64,000 nucleotides of DNA from Chryseobacterium ureilyticum (GTDB lineage Bacteria > Bacteroidota > Bacteroidia > Flavobacteriales > Weeksellaceae): positions 620,001 through 684,000 of the forward strand of contig NZ_FTOL01000001.1 in NCBI RefSeq assembly GCF_900156735.1, in the 5' to 3' direction. The position numbers and the translations under genes are program-made. This document shows positions 19,119-28,352 of this stretch, one piece after another (position 1 is the stretch's first letter; each line of letters opens with the position of its first letter). The notes under the pieces are model-generated. The model saw only the letters and a program-made list of their open reading frames with translations, made no database searches and was not told the origin of the DNA.

Positions 19119-19754
19119 ATGACGAATGAATATAGAGATGCTGTAAGAAACCATTATTTGATACTCAAAGAACAAGGGATAATTTCAAATAATATGCTGT
19201 ACTTAACTCCAGCGAAGGTTAGAAATGAGTGTATTATGAGCTACATGGAAATTTCGAACCATTATGATATGCGTACACTCAAAAATTTCATGGATAAGTC
19301 GATGAAGGACGAGGTTTCGCTTTTGGAAGTTAAAATGATTAATCCGGCAAAATTTAAGCCTTTAATTTACTTCCTAAAAAAGGACAAGAATACTTCTGAA
19401 CTAGCTACAGAAATGGCGGCCTGGCTTTTGAATTTTACACCACGTCCATATAGCTATTTTGCATATTTAAAGCACAAGGAAACCGGAAAACCGATCAATC
19501 CATATCTGGAGCAGCATGGTGTATCCGATTCGATGTTATCTGTTCAAGTGAAAGCCCCTGAAACCTTTCATGAGCCAATTTCGCCGCAAAGTCATACACT
19601 TGAGATTGTGAGAAATGAATTAATGAATGGGAATGCAGTGGAAGGAGATTCTAACTATGCTGAAACTCCAGTCATGATTGAATATCCTTCTGGCATTAGG
19701 GTCATTGTTAAAAGTTCGGATATTTCTTTTATATCAAAGCTGATCAAAATATAA
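19119..19754 (+). CDS. Uncharacterised protein with IS66 TnpA-like C-terminal end
   Basis: 211 residues, soluble, basic N-terminal half. The last 30 residues (MIEYPSGIRVIVKSSDISFI) resemble the C-terminal strand segment of IS66 accessory protein TnpA (I-x-Y-P-x-G-x-x-V). No IS66 TnpB or transposase gene is nearby, so it is either a domesticated or stray relative or a chance likeness. It is preceded by 143 bases with no other feature. Confidence 0.45.
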   Translation: MTNEYRDAVRNHYLILKEQGIISNNMLYLTPAKVRNECIMSYMEISNHYDMRTLKNFMDKSMKDEVSLLEVKMINPAKFKPLIYFLKKDKNTSELATEMAAWLLNFTPRPYSYFAYLKHKETGKPINPYLEQHGVSDSMLSVQVKAPETFHEPISPQSHTLEIVRNELMNGNAVEGDSNYAETPVMIEYPSGIRVIVKSSDISFISKLIKI

Positions 19755-19822
19755 ATCTGATTATTTCAAAGAATTACGGTAAACCGTAAAATCTCTGTGT
19801 TTTGTTTATTATTTTTGGGATA

Positions 19823-20041
19823 ATGACGAAAGAAATAACGCTAGGATCGCTCCCAGAGAATAAAAAGTTTATTTTTTGGGGTGTAGAATTTACAAAAAAA
19901 TTCAATACGGATAGGGAGGACGAGTTTACGATCTGCCACATTGGGGATACCGAATTTGCAGTTTATATTTCAGGCTGTGCTTGGGTTAAATATGAAAGTG
20001 ATAGCAACACTTATCTTCAAAAACAATCGGAAGTCTCCTAA
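19823..20041 (+). CDS. Small uncharacterised protein
   Basis: 72 residues from ATG 19823; a TTG at 19802 would add seven residues and is unlikely. The composition looks genuinely coding and predominantly beta (FIFWGVEFTKKF, EFAVYISGCAWVKYE). A terminator hairpin overlaps its last codons, supporting a real short gene. It lies 68 bases after the 211-residue gene, so it may be cotranscribed. No family is recognised. Confidence 0.45.
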   Translation: MTKEITLGSLPENKKFIFWGVEFTKKFNTDREDEFTICHIGDTEFAVYISGCAWVKYESDSNTYLQKQSEVS

Positions 20042-20064
20042 GGTGACAGGCTCCCGATTGTTTT
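20021..20064 (+). terminator. Terminator-like inverted repeat between convergent genes
   Basis: A perfect 10-bp repeat AAACAATCGG / CCGATTGTTT (20021-20030 with 20054-20063) has a 23-nt loop, with T residues on the plus strand and A residues on the other. It separates the small plus-strand gene from the convergent S24 repressor gene. Confidence 0.6.
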
Positions 20065-20075
20065 CCTAAATTCAC

Positions 20076-20858
20076 TCAATTCTTTATAGCTGCCTTTAAT
20101 TCCTTTATTTCCTGCATTAATCTCAATAACATTGATTTTACATCTTCGCTTGCAAAGTCGATAATCTCAAGTTCCTGGGGTGAATAGCTGCCAGCATGTT
20201 GCCAGATTTCCCATAAGTCGGAAAAGGGAATTTCATAGTTTTCATAGAAGCTTTCATTTGATTTCACGGTGATGGAATTTTTATTTACGCTTTCTATCCG
20301 CTTAAATATAAAATCGGTTCGCGTGATAAGGAGATAGACTTTACCTAATTTTATATCACTAATACGCTCTACGTATTCTCCAATAACATAAGTACCATCT
20401 TTGTAAGGGGGCATGGAATCGCCTTCTGCGGGAAAAGCCCTATACTTACCATTTCTTAGAAATGGAAGAGACATTGTCTGTAATCCCTCGATGTATTCAG
20501 GATCTGCATACCCTTTAAGATAGCCCATTTTAGCTTTGTAAGGAACTATTTCTATCTTGTTTTCCCCTAATGAGTCTGTCTTAATAGGAAGCAGAATTCT
20601 GTTATCCGGCAGATTGAGCATTTCTTCCAGTTTATATTTTCTGAGGTCAACAGTCAATAATAGGTCCGTACTGATATGATAATAGCGGGAAATAGCTAAC
20701 AATACATCCAGGGGAGGAGTGTATTTCGCAGTTTCATATTTTGCGTATGAATCTCTGGAAATCATCAATTTCTCAGCAATTTTTTCTTGTGAGAGATTAG
20801 GAGCCTGTTTAAGTCGCAAATACCTTATGTTATCCGCTAGAATAGAGAGTGTTGACAT
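20076..20858 (-). CDS. LexA-like XRE/S24-family repressor
   Basis: 260 residues from ATG 20858 (MSTLSILADNIRYL); the longer frame to 20912 runs back through the operator and is rejected. An N-terminal XRE helix-turn-helix (LSQEKIAEKLMISRDSYAKY) precedes a linker and an S24 peptidase-like domain with S148 in EGDSMPPYKDG and K186 in FIFKRIES, the Ser-Lys pair for self-cleavage or peptide recognition. It is divergent from the Y-family polymerase gene, with a palindromic operator one base from its start, so it probably represses itself and the polymerase operon until DNA damage. Confidence 0.85.
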   Translation of the reverse strand: MSTLSILADNIRYLRLKQAPNLSQEKIAEKLMISRDSYAKYETAKYTPPLDVLLAISRYYHISTDLLLTVDLRKYKLEEMLNLPDNRILLPIKTDSLGENKIEIVPYKAKMGYLKGYADPEYIEGLQTMSLPFLRNGKYRAFPAEGDSMPPYKDGTYVIGEYVERISDIKLGKVYLLITRTDFIFKRIESVNKNSITVKSNESFYENYEIPFSDLWEIWQHAGSYSPQELEIIDFASEDVKSMLLRLMQEIKELKAAIKN

Positions 20859-20859
20859 T

Positions 20860-20912
20860 TTGTGATAATTTATCACAACAAAAGTAATATATATTGTGAT
20901 AAATCTTCTCAA
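20860..20912. promoter_or_regulatory. Two operator sites, TTGTGATAA palindromes, in a divergent promoter
   Basis: Site 1 (20860-20878) is a perfect 19-bp palindrome, TTGTGATAA-T-TTATCACAA. Site 2 (20894-20912) repeats TTGTGATAA with a right half matching at 6 of 9 positions. The centres are 34 bases apart. They lie between the S24 repressor start (20858) and the polymerase start (20936). This is the arrangement expected for autoregulation and co-control of both directions by the repressor. Confidence 0.78.
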
Positions 20913-20935
20913 TTTTGCTAAATAATTTAGTGAAC

Positions 20936-22084
20936 ATGAATCGGTCTATCGTACATATGGATTTAGATACCTTCTTTGTTTCCTGCGAGCGGCTTGTAAA
21001 CTCACAGCTTAATGGTATCCCATTGATTATTGGTGGAGGAGACCGTGGTGTGGTTTCTTCCTGTAGTTATGAAGCAAGAACTTTCGGCGTTAGATCCGCT
21101 ATGCCAATGAAAATGGCGCTACGCCTTTGCCCACAGGCTAAAGTAGTGAAGGGAGATATGGAATTGTACAGTAAGATGTCCCATACTGTTACAGAAGTTA
21201 TTGAAGAAAGCGCACCGGTAATGGAGAAAGCTTCCATCGATGAGTTTTATCTTGACCTTTCCGGTATGGATAAATTTTTTGGGGCATATAAATGGACGAA
21301 TGAGTTAGGAGCCAGAATTGAAAAAGAAACAGGACTTCCGATCAGTTATGCCTTGTCAATAAATAAAACAGTGAGCAAAATTGGTACGGGGGAATCCAAA
21401 CCTCATGGTCATCGTGAGATACCTTCTGTAGGCGTTCATTCATTTTTAAACCCTTTGTCGATCAAGAAAATGCCTATGGTAGGGAATGCAACTTTTCAGC
21501 TATTTTCAAGAGTTGGAATAAGGACTATAGGCACGTTATCAGAAATGCCGGTTGAGGTGCTCCAACAGATGATCGGAAAGAATGGAGTTGATCTATGGAA
21601 GAAAGCCAATGGAATTGATGAAACTCCTGTCATACCATATTCAGAGAGAAAATCAATCTCGAAAGAAAGAACCTTTAGTAGCGATACGATGGATGTGTAT
21701 GAAGTTAGAAGTATTATTTCGGGAATGGCTGAACAGTTGGCGCATCAGCTTCGCCAGGAAAAATGGTTGACAGCAACCGTAGTAATTAAGATCAGGTATT
21801 CAAACTTTGACACCGAAACCAAACAGAGCCGTGTAAGCTATACATCATCTGATCATACTTTGGCAAGAGTTGCGCTTGAACTTTTCGATAAAGTATATGT
21901 GCGAAGGATGCGTCTCCGTTTAGTGGGTTTAAGATTTACTGATCTTGTACACGGTAGTTATCAGATGAATTTATTTGAGGATAATGCTGAGCTCATCAGC
22001 TTGTATCAGGCAATGGATAATATTAAGAATCGTTTCGGAAAAGATGCGGTCGGCAGAGCCGTGGGTTTTAATTTTTCACGCTAA
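20936..22084 (+). CDS. dinB: Y-family DNA polymerase (DinB / Pol IV type)
   Basis: 382 residues from ATG 20936 (MNRSIVHMDLDTFF); a TTG at 20915 is in frame but less likely. The catalytic motifs are intact: MDLDTFFVSCE at the start and ASIDEFYLDLS near residue 100. A palm/finger region, helix-hairpin-helix (MVGNATFQLFSRVGIRTIG) and little-finger domain follow, with a tail LYQAMDNIKNRFGKDAVGRA typical of Bacteroidetes Pol IV. It bypasses damaged bases at low fidelity. Intact acidic residues separate it from ImuB. It is in an operon with the DnaE gene 10 bases downstream and under the S24 repressor. Confidence 0.9.
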   Translation: MNRSIVHMDLDTFFVSCERLVNSQLNGIPLIIGGGDRGVVSSCSYEARTFGVRSAMPMKMALRLCPQAKVVKGDMELYSKMSHTVTEVIEESAPVMEKASIDEFYLDLSGMDKFFGAYKWTNELGARIEKETGLPISYALSINKTVSKIGTGESKPHGHREIPSVGVHSFLNPLSIKKMPMVGNATFQLFSRVGIRTIGTLSEMPVEVLQQMIGKNGVDLWKKANGIDETPVIPYSERKSISKERTFSSDTMDVYEVRSIISGMAEQLAHQLRQEKWLTATVVIKIRYSNFDTETKQSRVSYTSSDHTLARVALELFDKVYVRRMRLRLVGLRFTDLVHGSYQMNLFEDNAELISLYQAMDNIKNRFGKDAVGRAVGFNFSR

Positions 22085-22094
22085 GTGCTCAACT

Positions 22095-25000
22095 ATGTAT
22101 TTGAACTGTCATTCCTATCACAGCCTACGTTATGGAACGTTATCCATTGACGCTCTTGTATGCCATGCAGCCGCAATGGGTATTAAAGAGCTTGTTCTTA
22201 CTGATATTAATACGATTACGGGCATTTATGAATTTAAGAAAAAATGTGAAGGGAATGGAATAAAGCCGATTGTTGGTGTTGAGATACGTAATGGGAGTAA
22301 ATTGCTCTATATTGTCATTGCAAAAGAATTTACAGGGATAGGAGAGGTAAATCGGGTTCTAACATCTTATAATTGTGATGGTATCGATGTACCTGAGCGA
22401 CCAGATTTTGAAAACTGTTTTATCATTTATCCACTGAATGCTCACAGACCTGAACAGCTTAATGATAATGAATATATTGGAATTCAGGAGGAAGAGCTAA
22501 ATATGTTGACCCGCAAAGAATATCGTAGGTTGATTCCCAAAATGGTCATATTGCACCCCGTGACTTTCAGCACGAAGAAGGAATTCAATCTGCACCGGAT
22601 TTTGAGGGCTATTGATAATAATATGTTGCTTTCTAAATTACCAGAAAGCGAAATTTGCTCAAAAACAGCATATTTAAAATCTCCACAAGTAATTTTAAAT
22701 GCCTACCGGAATTATCCGCAAATTATCCAGAAAACAACTGTAATTCTTTCAGAGTGCAGTTTTGACTTTACATTCGAAACACCACGCAATAGAAAATTTT
22801 ATACAGGTTCTAAGAAAGATGACCTGAGGCTTTTAACACGGTTAGCTTTTACTGGACTGGAAAGACGTTATGGGAAAAGTCATGGACAGGCAAAACAGCG
22901 GATCGAAAAGGAATTAAAAGTTATTGATGAACTTAATTTCAGTGGATATTTCCTGATCACATGGGATATTATCAGGTATAGTAATAGTGTGGGTTTTATG
23001 CATGTTGGTAGGGGCAGTGGTGCAAATAGTATTGTCGCTTACTGTCTGGGTATTACCGATATCTGCCCCTTGGAACTCGATCTCTATTTTGAGCGGTTTT
23101 TAAATGAGAACCGGAAAAGCCCACCGGATTTTGATATCGATTGGAGCTGGCAGGATCGGGATACTATATTGGAGTATATCTTTGACCGTTACGGCAAAGA
23201 TTACGTTGCATTCTGTGGAACGAATGTAGAGTTTAAGTACCGATCCATTATCCGGGAGGTAGGGAAGGTGTTTGGGTTACCGAAAGAGGAACTCGATGAA
23301 TTATCGAAATATCCTGAAAGGGTATTTCGAGATGAGGTAGTGCAGCAAGTTCAGAAATATGGAAAGCTCTTAGAAAAGTTTCCAAATCAGCGTTCCATGC
23401 ATTCTTGTGGGATTATTATTTCTGAAGAACCCCTGACAAATTTTACCGCACTGGAAATGCCGCCCAAGGGATTTCCGATCGTACAATGGGATATGCATGT
23501 GGCAGAGGAAATCGGATTTGAGAAATTCGATATCTTATCCCAGCGGGGGCTGGGTACAATCAATGATACAGTTAGGCTTCTGGAAGAGAAAAGAGGAATT
23601 AAGGTAAACATTAAGGACACTAACATTTCCAAGGATGAAGAAAAATGCAATGAGTTTTTAAGCCAGGGAAGGACAATAGGTTGTTTTTATATCGAAAGTC
23701 CTGCGATGCGCGGGCTGCTGAGAAGGTTAAAATGTGACAACTATAAAGTGCTGGTGGCAGCATCGTCTATTATACGTCCAGGGGTCGCTCAGAGCGGCAT
23801 GATGCGGGAATATATCTTTCGGCACAACAATCCAGATAAGTTTGAATATTTCCATAAAGTTTTTGAAGAGCAACTCGGAGATACCTACGGCATCATGGTG
23901 TACCAGGAAGATGTTATTAAGATTGCGCTGCATTATGGGGGAGTATCCGCAGCGGATGGTGATATTCTCAGAAGGGCAATGAGCGGAAAAGGTAGGTCAC
24001 TTTCGGCACTTCAAAAAGTAAAAGACGATTTTTTTGCATCTTGCAGACAACAGGGACATCCTGAGGAATTGAGTACAGAGATTTACCGACAGATTGAATC
24101 ATTTGCAGGGTATTCTTTTTGCAAGGCACATTCTGCATCTTACGCTGTAGAAAGTTATCAGAGTTTATATCTGAAAGTATACTATCCGTTGGAGTTTATG
24201 GTGTCAGTTATCAATAATATGGGTGGTTTTTACCGGACGGAAGTGTATGTTCATGAAGCAAGGATGTCTGGTGGAAAGATTATGAATCCATGTGTAAACA
24301 GGAGTGAGCAACAAGCTACGATTTATGGCGATGAGATCTATTTGGGATTTATGCATTTAGAAAAAGTTGAATCGAGACTCGGACAATTGATTCCCGAAGA
24401 AAGGAGAAAAAATGGACAATACAAATCCATGGAAGATTTTATCAAACGAATACCTATTGGTATAGAAACGTTGCAGATATTGATATTTATTGGTGCTTTT
24501 CGATTTTGCGGAATTCCTAAGAATGAACTATTATTAAAAGCAAGGGTATTGCTTGGAGACTTTAAACCCGAACGTAGATTTGAAACGTTGTTTGAAGAAC
24601 CTGTGAAGGAATTTAAATTTCCAGAGTTGAAAAGGAACATCTTTGAAGATGCATTTGATGAGATTGAGATTTTATCTTTTCCGGTGTCTTGCACACCTTT
24701 TGATCTGTTGCAGACAAAGTACAGAGGAACTGTGATGGCCAATGAGCTTGTTCAATATCATAAGAAGCAAGTTAAAATGCTAGCCTATTTGATTTCTAGA
24801 AAACATGTTCCGACGAAAAGGGGAACAATGTATTTTGGAACCTGGGTCGATGTCAATGGAAATTATTTTGATACGGCACATTTTCCAGATTGTCTTGAAA
24901 AGTATCCATTTCAAGGAGGTGGCTGCTATTTACTTTTAGGGGTGGTAGAAGTAGACTTTCATTTTCCTACGATTACAATAACTAAAATGGCAAAGATGCC

Positions 25001-25142
25001 ATTTATTCCTGATCCACGATATTCGCACGATGAGGATAAAAAATACGAAATACAGCAAAGAATGAAAGAAGATGTGAGTATGACTCACCGTAAGCCCTAC
25101 CCACAAGAACATGAGATCGGGCTTCCGAGAGTAAAAAATTGA
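22095..25142 (+). CDS. DNA polymerase III alpha subunit, DnaE2-like (SOS cassette copy)
   Basis: 1015 residues from ATG 22095 (MYLNCHSYHSLRYG); the frame extends upstream into dinB but that part is not DnaE-like. An N-terminal PHP domain (1-~200) precedes a palm with HVGRGSGANSIVAYCLGI and the catalytic acids in PPDFDIDWSWQDRD. Tandem helix-hairpin-helix and a shortened C-terminal end follow. The usual H-x-H of the PHP start reads N-x-H, so the PHP metal site is probably degenerate. Position behind a Y-family polymerase and a LexA-like repressor fits a damage-tolerance polymerase rather than the main replicase. It ends in a bidirectional hairpin. Confidence 0.87.
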   Translation: MYLNCHSYHSLRYGTLSIDALVCHAAAMGIKELVLTDINTITGIYEFKKKCEGNGIKPIVGVEIRNGSKLLYIVIAKEFTGIGEVNRVLTSYNCDGIDVPERPDFENCFIIYPLNAHRPEQLNDNEYIGIQEEELNMLTRKEYRRLIPKMVILHPVTFSTKKEFNLHRILRAIDNNMLLSKLPESEICSKTAYLKSPQVILNAYRNYPQIIQKTTVILSECSFDFTFETPRNRKFYTGSKKDDLRLLTRLAFTGLERRYGKSHGQAKQRIEKELKVIDELNFSGYFLITWDIIRYSNSVGFMHVGRGSGANSIVAYCLGITDICPLELDLYFERFLNENRKSPPDFDIDWSWQDRDTILEYIFDRYGKDYVAFCGTNVEFKYRSIIREVGKVFGLPKEELDELSKYPERVFRDEVVQQVQKYGKLLEKFPNQRSMHSCGIIISEEPLTNFTALEMPPKGFPIVQWDMHVAEEIGFEKFDILSQRGLGTINDTVRLLEEKRGIKVNIKDTNISKDEEKCNEFLSQGRTIGCFYIESPAMRGLLRRLKCDNYKVLVAASSIIRPGVAQSGMMREYIFRHNNPDKFEYFHKVFEEQLGDTYGIMVYQEDVIKIALHYGGVSAADGDILRRAMSGKGRSLSALQKVKDDFFASCRQQGHPEELSTEIYRQIESFAGYSFCKAHSASYAVESYQSLYLKVYYPLEFMVSVINNMGGFYRTEVYVHEARMSGGKIMNPCVNRSEQQATIYGDEIYLGFMHLEKVESRLGQLIPEERRKNGQYKSMEDFIKRIPIGIETLQILIFIGAFRFCGIPKNELLLKARVLLGDFKPERRFETLFEEPVKEFKFPELKRNIFEDAFDEIEILSFPVSCTPFDLLQTKYRGTVMANELVQYHKKQVKMLAYLISRKHVPTKRGTMYFGTWVDVNGNYFDTAHFPDCLEKYPFQGGGCYLLLGVVEVDFHFPTITITKMAKMPFIPDPRYSHDEDKKYEIQQRMKEDVSMTHRKPYPQEHEIGLPRVKN

Positions 25143-25164
25143 TAGATCTAAATATTGATCTATC
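25141..25164. terminator. Bidirectional terminator-like hairpin
   Basis: A perfect 8-bp repeat GATAGATC / GATCTATC (25141-25148 with 25157-25164) has an 8-nt A/T loop. It overlaps the DnaE stop codon and stands 1 base from the end of the convergent gene. Confidence 0.6.
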
Positions 25165-25165
25165 A

Positions 25166-26245
25166 TTAAGAATTTAAATTAAGTGCGATTCTATCCAATT
25201 CTTCTTTTGGAAATGGAAAGAAAGCGTTGTGCCTTGCATAAATTGGAAGGTTTTCACCCTCGAATAGCATCTCGCCGTCCTGTATATATACCTGAAGAGC
25301 ATTTGTTTGTCGGAAAAGGTTAAGATCCAATTTGTTTTTAGCGTAGGGATTATGAAAGACAAATAAGCCGTCTGTTAAAAATTCTGGGTTTTCAGGTGAT
25401 ACTTCCTGTAATTTGTAATGAGGTTCCTCAAAATCGTGACGGATGTTGACAACATGATTGATCTCTGGCCATTCCTCGCTAGAGTTTGCCAAAGATGTAA
25501 GTTTCCCCAGAGTCATAGTGCAGGAAAACAATATCGCAGATATATCATTAAATTTCTTATCTCTGAACAAACCGAGAGGAATATTTACATCAGTACCCGG
25601 TTTTTTGATGAAAGTTTTATCTATATATTTCTTTTGTAAAGGATCGTAATATTCGCCAAATAACAACGCCATCATAGGGTAGATATATTCCCTACCATAG
25701 TTCACCTGCGCATAAGAGCCGACGGCAATAACATAGGGTTCGTCACCTGAAACCCAAGGGCACTTAACATATTCTTTATATTTTCCGTTTTTTTTCGATA
25801 TTGAGTTGGAGTATCTTGTGATCGCTTCATCCAATACTTCAAAGAAGTCAAGCTGTTTGTGAGGGGGGAGCAGCATTGAGGAAGTATCATTGACGTTTCT
25901 GGTACTTTCGCTTCTGCCATTGACCTTGTTGATTTCCGAAGCGACAGCTTCTACTAAAATTCTGCTTGGGGTGTCAATTATAAAATCCGGTCTATTTTTG
26001 GAAAAATCAAATTTGCAACCCATCTCGGTGAAGACTGCATAAAGATAGAATTCCCAAAAACTCGAGTGAAATGTTTGTTGAAATTCTTTAATTAATTTGT
26101 TGTCTCTATCCTCAAATTTCTCAGTCCATCTCTCTAGTATCAACTTTTCACGGAAGAGGTTATTGCGAAGGGTTTTGAATTTAGCATTTAATTTTTCTTC
26201 ATCGATTCCTTTCAGCTGCTCGAATAGATTCAGGGTCCTGTTCAT
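25166..26245 (-). CDS. Uncharacterised PD-(D/E)xK-like protein
   Basis: 359 residues, no signal peptide. Residues ~60-130 hold HSSFWEFYLYAVFTEMGCKF followed by RPDFIIDTPSRILVEAV, which has the D ... V-E-A pattern of a restriction-endonuclease-like fold; the usual final K is replaced by A-V. The rest (ISAILFSCTMTLGKL and a strand-rich end) is unassigned. It is transcribed alone and converges on the polymerase cassette. A nuclease role, perhaps in defence, is possible but not shown. The key lysine may be shifted or lost. Confidence 0.5.
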   Translation of the reverse strand: MNRTLNLFEQLKGIDEEKLNAKFKTLRNNLFREKLILERWTEKFEDRDNKLIKEFQQTFHSSFWEFYLYAVFTEMGCKFDFSKNRPDFIIDTPSRILVEAVASEINKVNGRSESTRNVNDTSSMLLPPHKQLDFFEVLDEAITRYSNSISKKNGKYKEYVKCPWVSGDEPYVIAVGSYAQVNYGREYIYPMMALLFGEYYDPLQKKYIDKTFIKKPGTDVNIPLGLFRDKKFNDISAILFSCTMTLGKLTSLANSSEEWPEINHVVNIRHDFEEPHYKLQEVSPENPEFLTDGLFVFHNPYAKNKLDLNLFRQTNALQVYIQDGEMLFEGENLPIYARHNAFFPFPKEELDRIALNLNS

Positions 26246-26417
26246 ATTTTAATGGTTAATAAGTTTTAATACGGTGATACATAATTGAGACTGATACCAT
26301 CACAAATTATGCAAAACTATTCATGCAAGATATTAAAAATTAACTCGATAACAAGGCGTGTTTCATTTAATGTTTTTTATTGTTTAACTTTACTTTTGAT
26401 TTGCCAATAGCCCTATT

Positions 26418-27002
26418 ATGACATCCAGACATGAGATCGAAGAAAAGGCACTGCTCGTACGATTCCAAAGCGGTGATAGAATTGCCATGAATCTGATTTT
26501 CCAACTCTATCATCCGGCATTAATCTTTTTTGCCAATAGACTACTTATCAATTTTGATCAGGCTAACGCACAGGAGGTCGTTATGGATGTTATGCTTAAA
26601 ACTTTTGAGCTAAGGGAGACCTTTAGGAGTTATGCGAGCATTAAAGCATTTCTTTATATATCTACAAAGAACAAGTGTTTAGACGTTATTGAAAAAGAGA
26701 AAGTTCGATTAAAAAGGCTTGAGAAACTTACAAACCAATTCGAGGAATATGATGAGGAGAATATCCTAAGCAAGATAATCCATACTGAAGTACTTCGCGA
26801 ACTAAGCGAATCGATAGAGCTTCTTCCTGAACAATGTCGGAACATTATGCAAAAACTGATGGGTGGAGCAACTCCAAAAGAGATTTCCGAGGAACTCAAT
26901 ATCAGTGTCAGCACTGTCAACAGCCAGAAGGCGCGTGCCATTTCAATACTCAAAAAGACCCTTTCAAATAAAGGAATCGCGCTTCTGCTAATTTATTTTT
27001 AA
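26418..27002 (+). CDS. ECF RNA polymerase sigma factor (FecI-like)
   Basis: 194 residues. Region 2 is QLYHPALIFFANRLLINFDQ with VVMDVMLKTFELRETF. Region 4 is LLPEQCRNIMQKLMGGATPK with the helix-turn-helix KEISEELNISVSTVNSQK. It is first in the plus-strand operon with FecR, SusC, SusD and a TlpA-like gene, so it probably drives that operon. It is similar in kind to the 11240-11764 product. Confidence 0.9.
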   Translation: MTSRHEIEEKALLVRFQSGDRIAMNLIFQLYHPALIFFANRLLINFDQANAQEVVMDVMLKTFELRETFRSYASIKAFLYISTKNKCLDVIEKEKVRLKRLEKLTNQFEEYDEENILSKIIHTEVLRELSESIELLPEQCRNIMQKLMGGATPKEISEELNISVSTVNSQKARAISILKKTLSNKGIALLLIYF

Positions 27003-27054
27003 AATTTTCATTTTCTTTTGGACAAGTCCCATATGTTTCCCGTTTCTATACTAA

Positions 27055-28233
27055 ATGCGAGACATGAAAGAAGAAGAGTTGTTCGACGGATTTGAGATCA
27101 CGGAATTACTTCATAAGTATATTACAGGACAAAAACTTCCCTATTGGGATAAGGAGTTCCTTGAAGACTGGATTGAAGAAAGTGAATCCAATCGGGCAGT
27201 TTTCCAACAGCTGGTGGATCAACACCGTTTAGCTAGAGATCTTGTCGAACTGAAAAAATCAGGTACTACAACCAAGGAAGAACTTGCAAGATTCAATAAA
27301 ATACTTGATAAGCCAAAGCCAATGAGCATCTGGTTCAGGCTGATGACAGCAGCAGCAATTCTTTTCACGATTTCCATTTCAGTATGGCTTTATAAATTTT
27401 ATCAGTCAGACAAGATTTTATCTACAGAAGTCGCAACAACTACCTTATCGGGAGATATTCTTCCGGGGAGTGATAAAGCAACGCTAACATTTGAAGATGG
27501 GAAAGTTCTTTCGCTCGCAGGGGATAAGAAAGCTATAAAAGTAGATGAGCAGGGCACTTCCTATATGGATGGCACCAGCATTTCAGTAAATAAGGTACAG
27601 TTTGCGACACTCACTACGCCACGTAAGGGACAGTATAAGATAACGCTTCCCGATGGCACTAAAGTCTGGCTAAATGCCGAGTCATCTTTACGATATCCTA
27701 CAAAGTTCACTGATAAAGACAGGTATGTTGAATTGCAGGGGGAAGGCTTTTTCGACGTGGCGCACGACAAAGCAAAGCCTTTTATTGTTGCTTCTAATGG
27801 ACAGCAGGTGAAGGTGCTTGGAACTCAGTTTAATATCAACAGTTATTCCAATGAACCTGCTGTCAGAACAACGTTAGTCAGCGGACGAGTTGAGTTGTTA
27901 AGTAGCCGTGACAAGGCAACTGTGATACTTGCTCCCGGCCAGCAAGCTAAGCTTGTCAATAGCGGTTTTGCGATAAATTCCGTAGATACCGAATCTTTTA
28001 CAGCTTGGACTTCAAATGAGTTTCAGTTTAAAGGAGCAGCTCTGCAGGAAGTCCTGAGACAAATTGAACGGTGGTATGATGTTGACGTTGATTACAACAA
28101 TATTCCAAACATCAAGGTAAACGGAACTATTTCAAGAGAAAAGAAACTCTCCAGTGTTTTATATGCACTTGAAAAAATTACAGATTTACAGATCAACCTA
28201 ACGAAAGGAAGGAGGATTGAAATTCAGAAATAA
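27055..28233 (+). CDS. FecR family anti-sigma factor
   Basis: 392 residues. The cytoplasmic N-terminal anti-sigma region has YITGQKLPYWDKEFLEDW. One membrane segment (about 99-117, MTAAAILFTISISVWL) is followed by a FecR domain with TPRKGQYKITLPDGTKVWLN and GEGFFDVAHDKAKPFIV, and a DUF4974-like end (VLRQIERWYDVDVDY). It transmits the SusC STN signal to the sigma factor 52 bases upstream. It is longer than the paralogue at 10315-11145 because of an inserted ~80-residue stretch after the membrane segment, as in most Bacteroidetes members. Confidence 0.92.
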   Translation: MRDMKEEELFDGFEITELLHKYITGQKLPYWDKEFLEDWIEESESNRAVFQQLVDQHRLARDLVELKKSGTTTKEELARFNKILDKPKPMSIWFRLMTAAAILFTISISVWLYKFYQSDKILSTEVATTTLSGDILPGSDKATLTFEDGKVLSLAGDKKAIKVDEQGTSYMDGTSISVNKVQFATLTTPRKGQYKITLPDGTKVWLNAESSLRYPTKFTDKDRYVELQGEGFFDVAHDKAKPFIVASNGQQVKVLGTQFNINSYSNEPAVRTTLVSGRVELLSSRDKATVILAPGQQAKLVNSGFAINSVDTESFTAWTSNEFQFKGAALQEVLRQIERWYDVDVDYNNIPNIKVNGTISREKKLSSVLYALEKITDLQINLTKGRRIEIQK

Positions 28234-28267
28234 GAATTTATAGTTTCATATGTTGGCCTGAAAATAT

Positions 28268-28291
28268 GCCGGAGTGTTAGCGCACTCCGGC
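28268..28291 (+). other. Conserved-position hairpin between fecR-like and susC-like genes
   Basis: A perfect 9-bp stem GCCGGAGTG / CACTCCGGC with a 6-nt loop, 61 bases before the SusC start and 34 bases after the FecR stop. No U-run follows. It matches the hairpin at 10220-10243 in stem length, loop length and position but not in sequence. Confidence 0.6.
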
Positions 28292-28352
28292 GATCGGGTC
28301 TACATCATAAATTTCCAGCAACGAAAATTACTTTTTAACCCTACACAAATCT

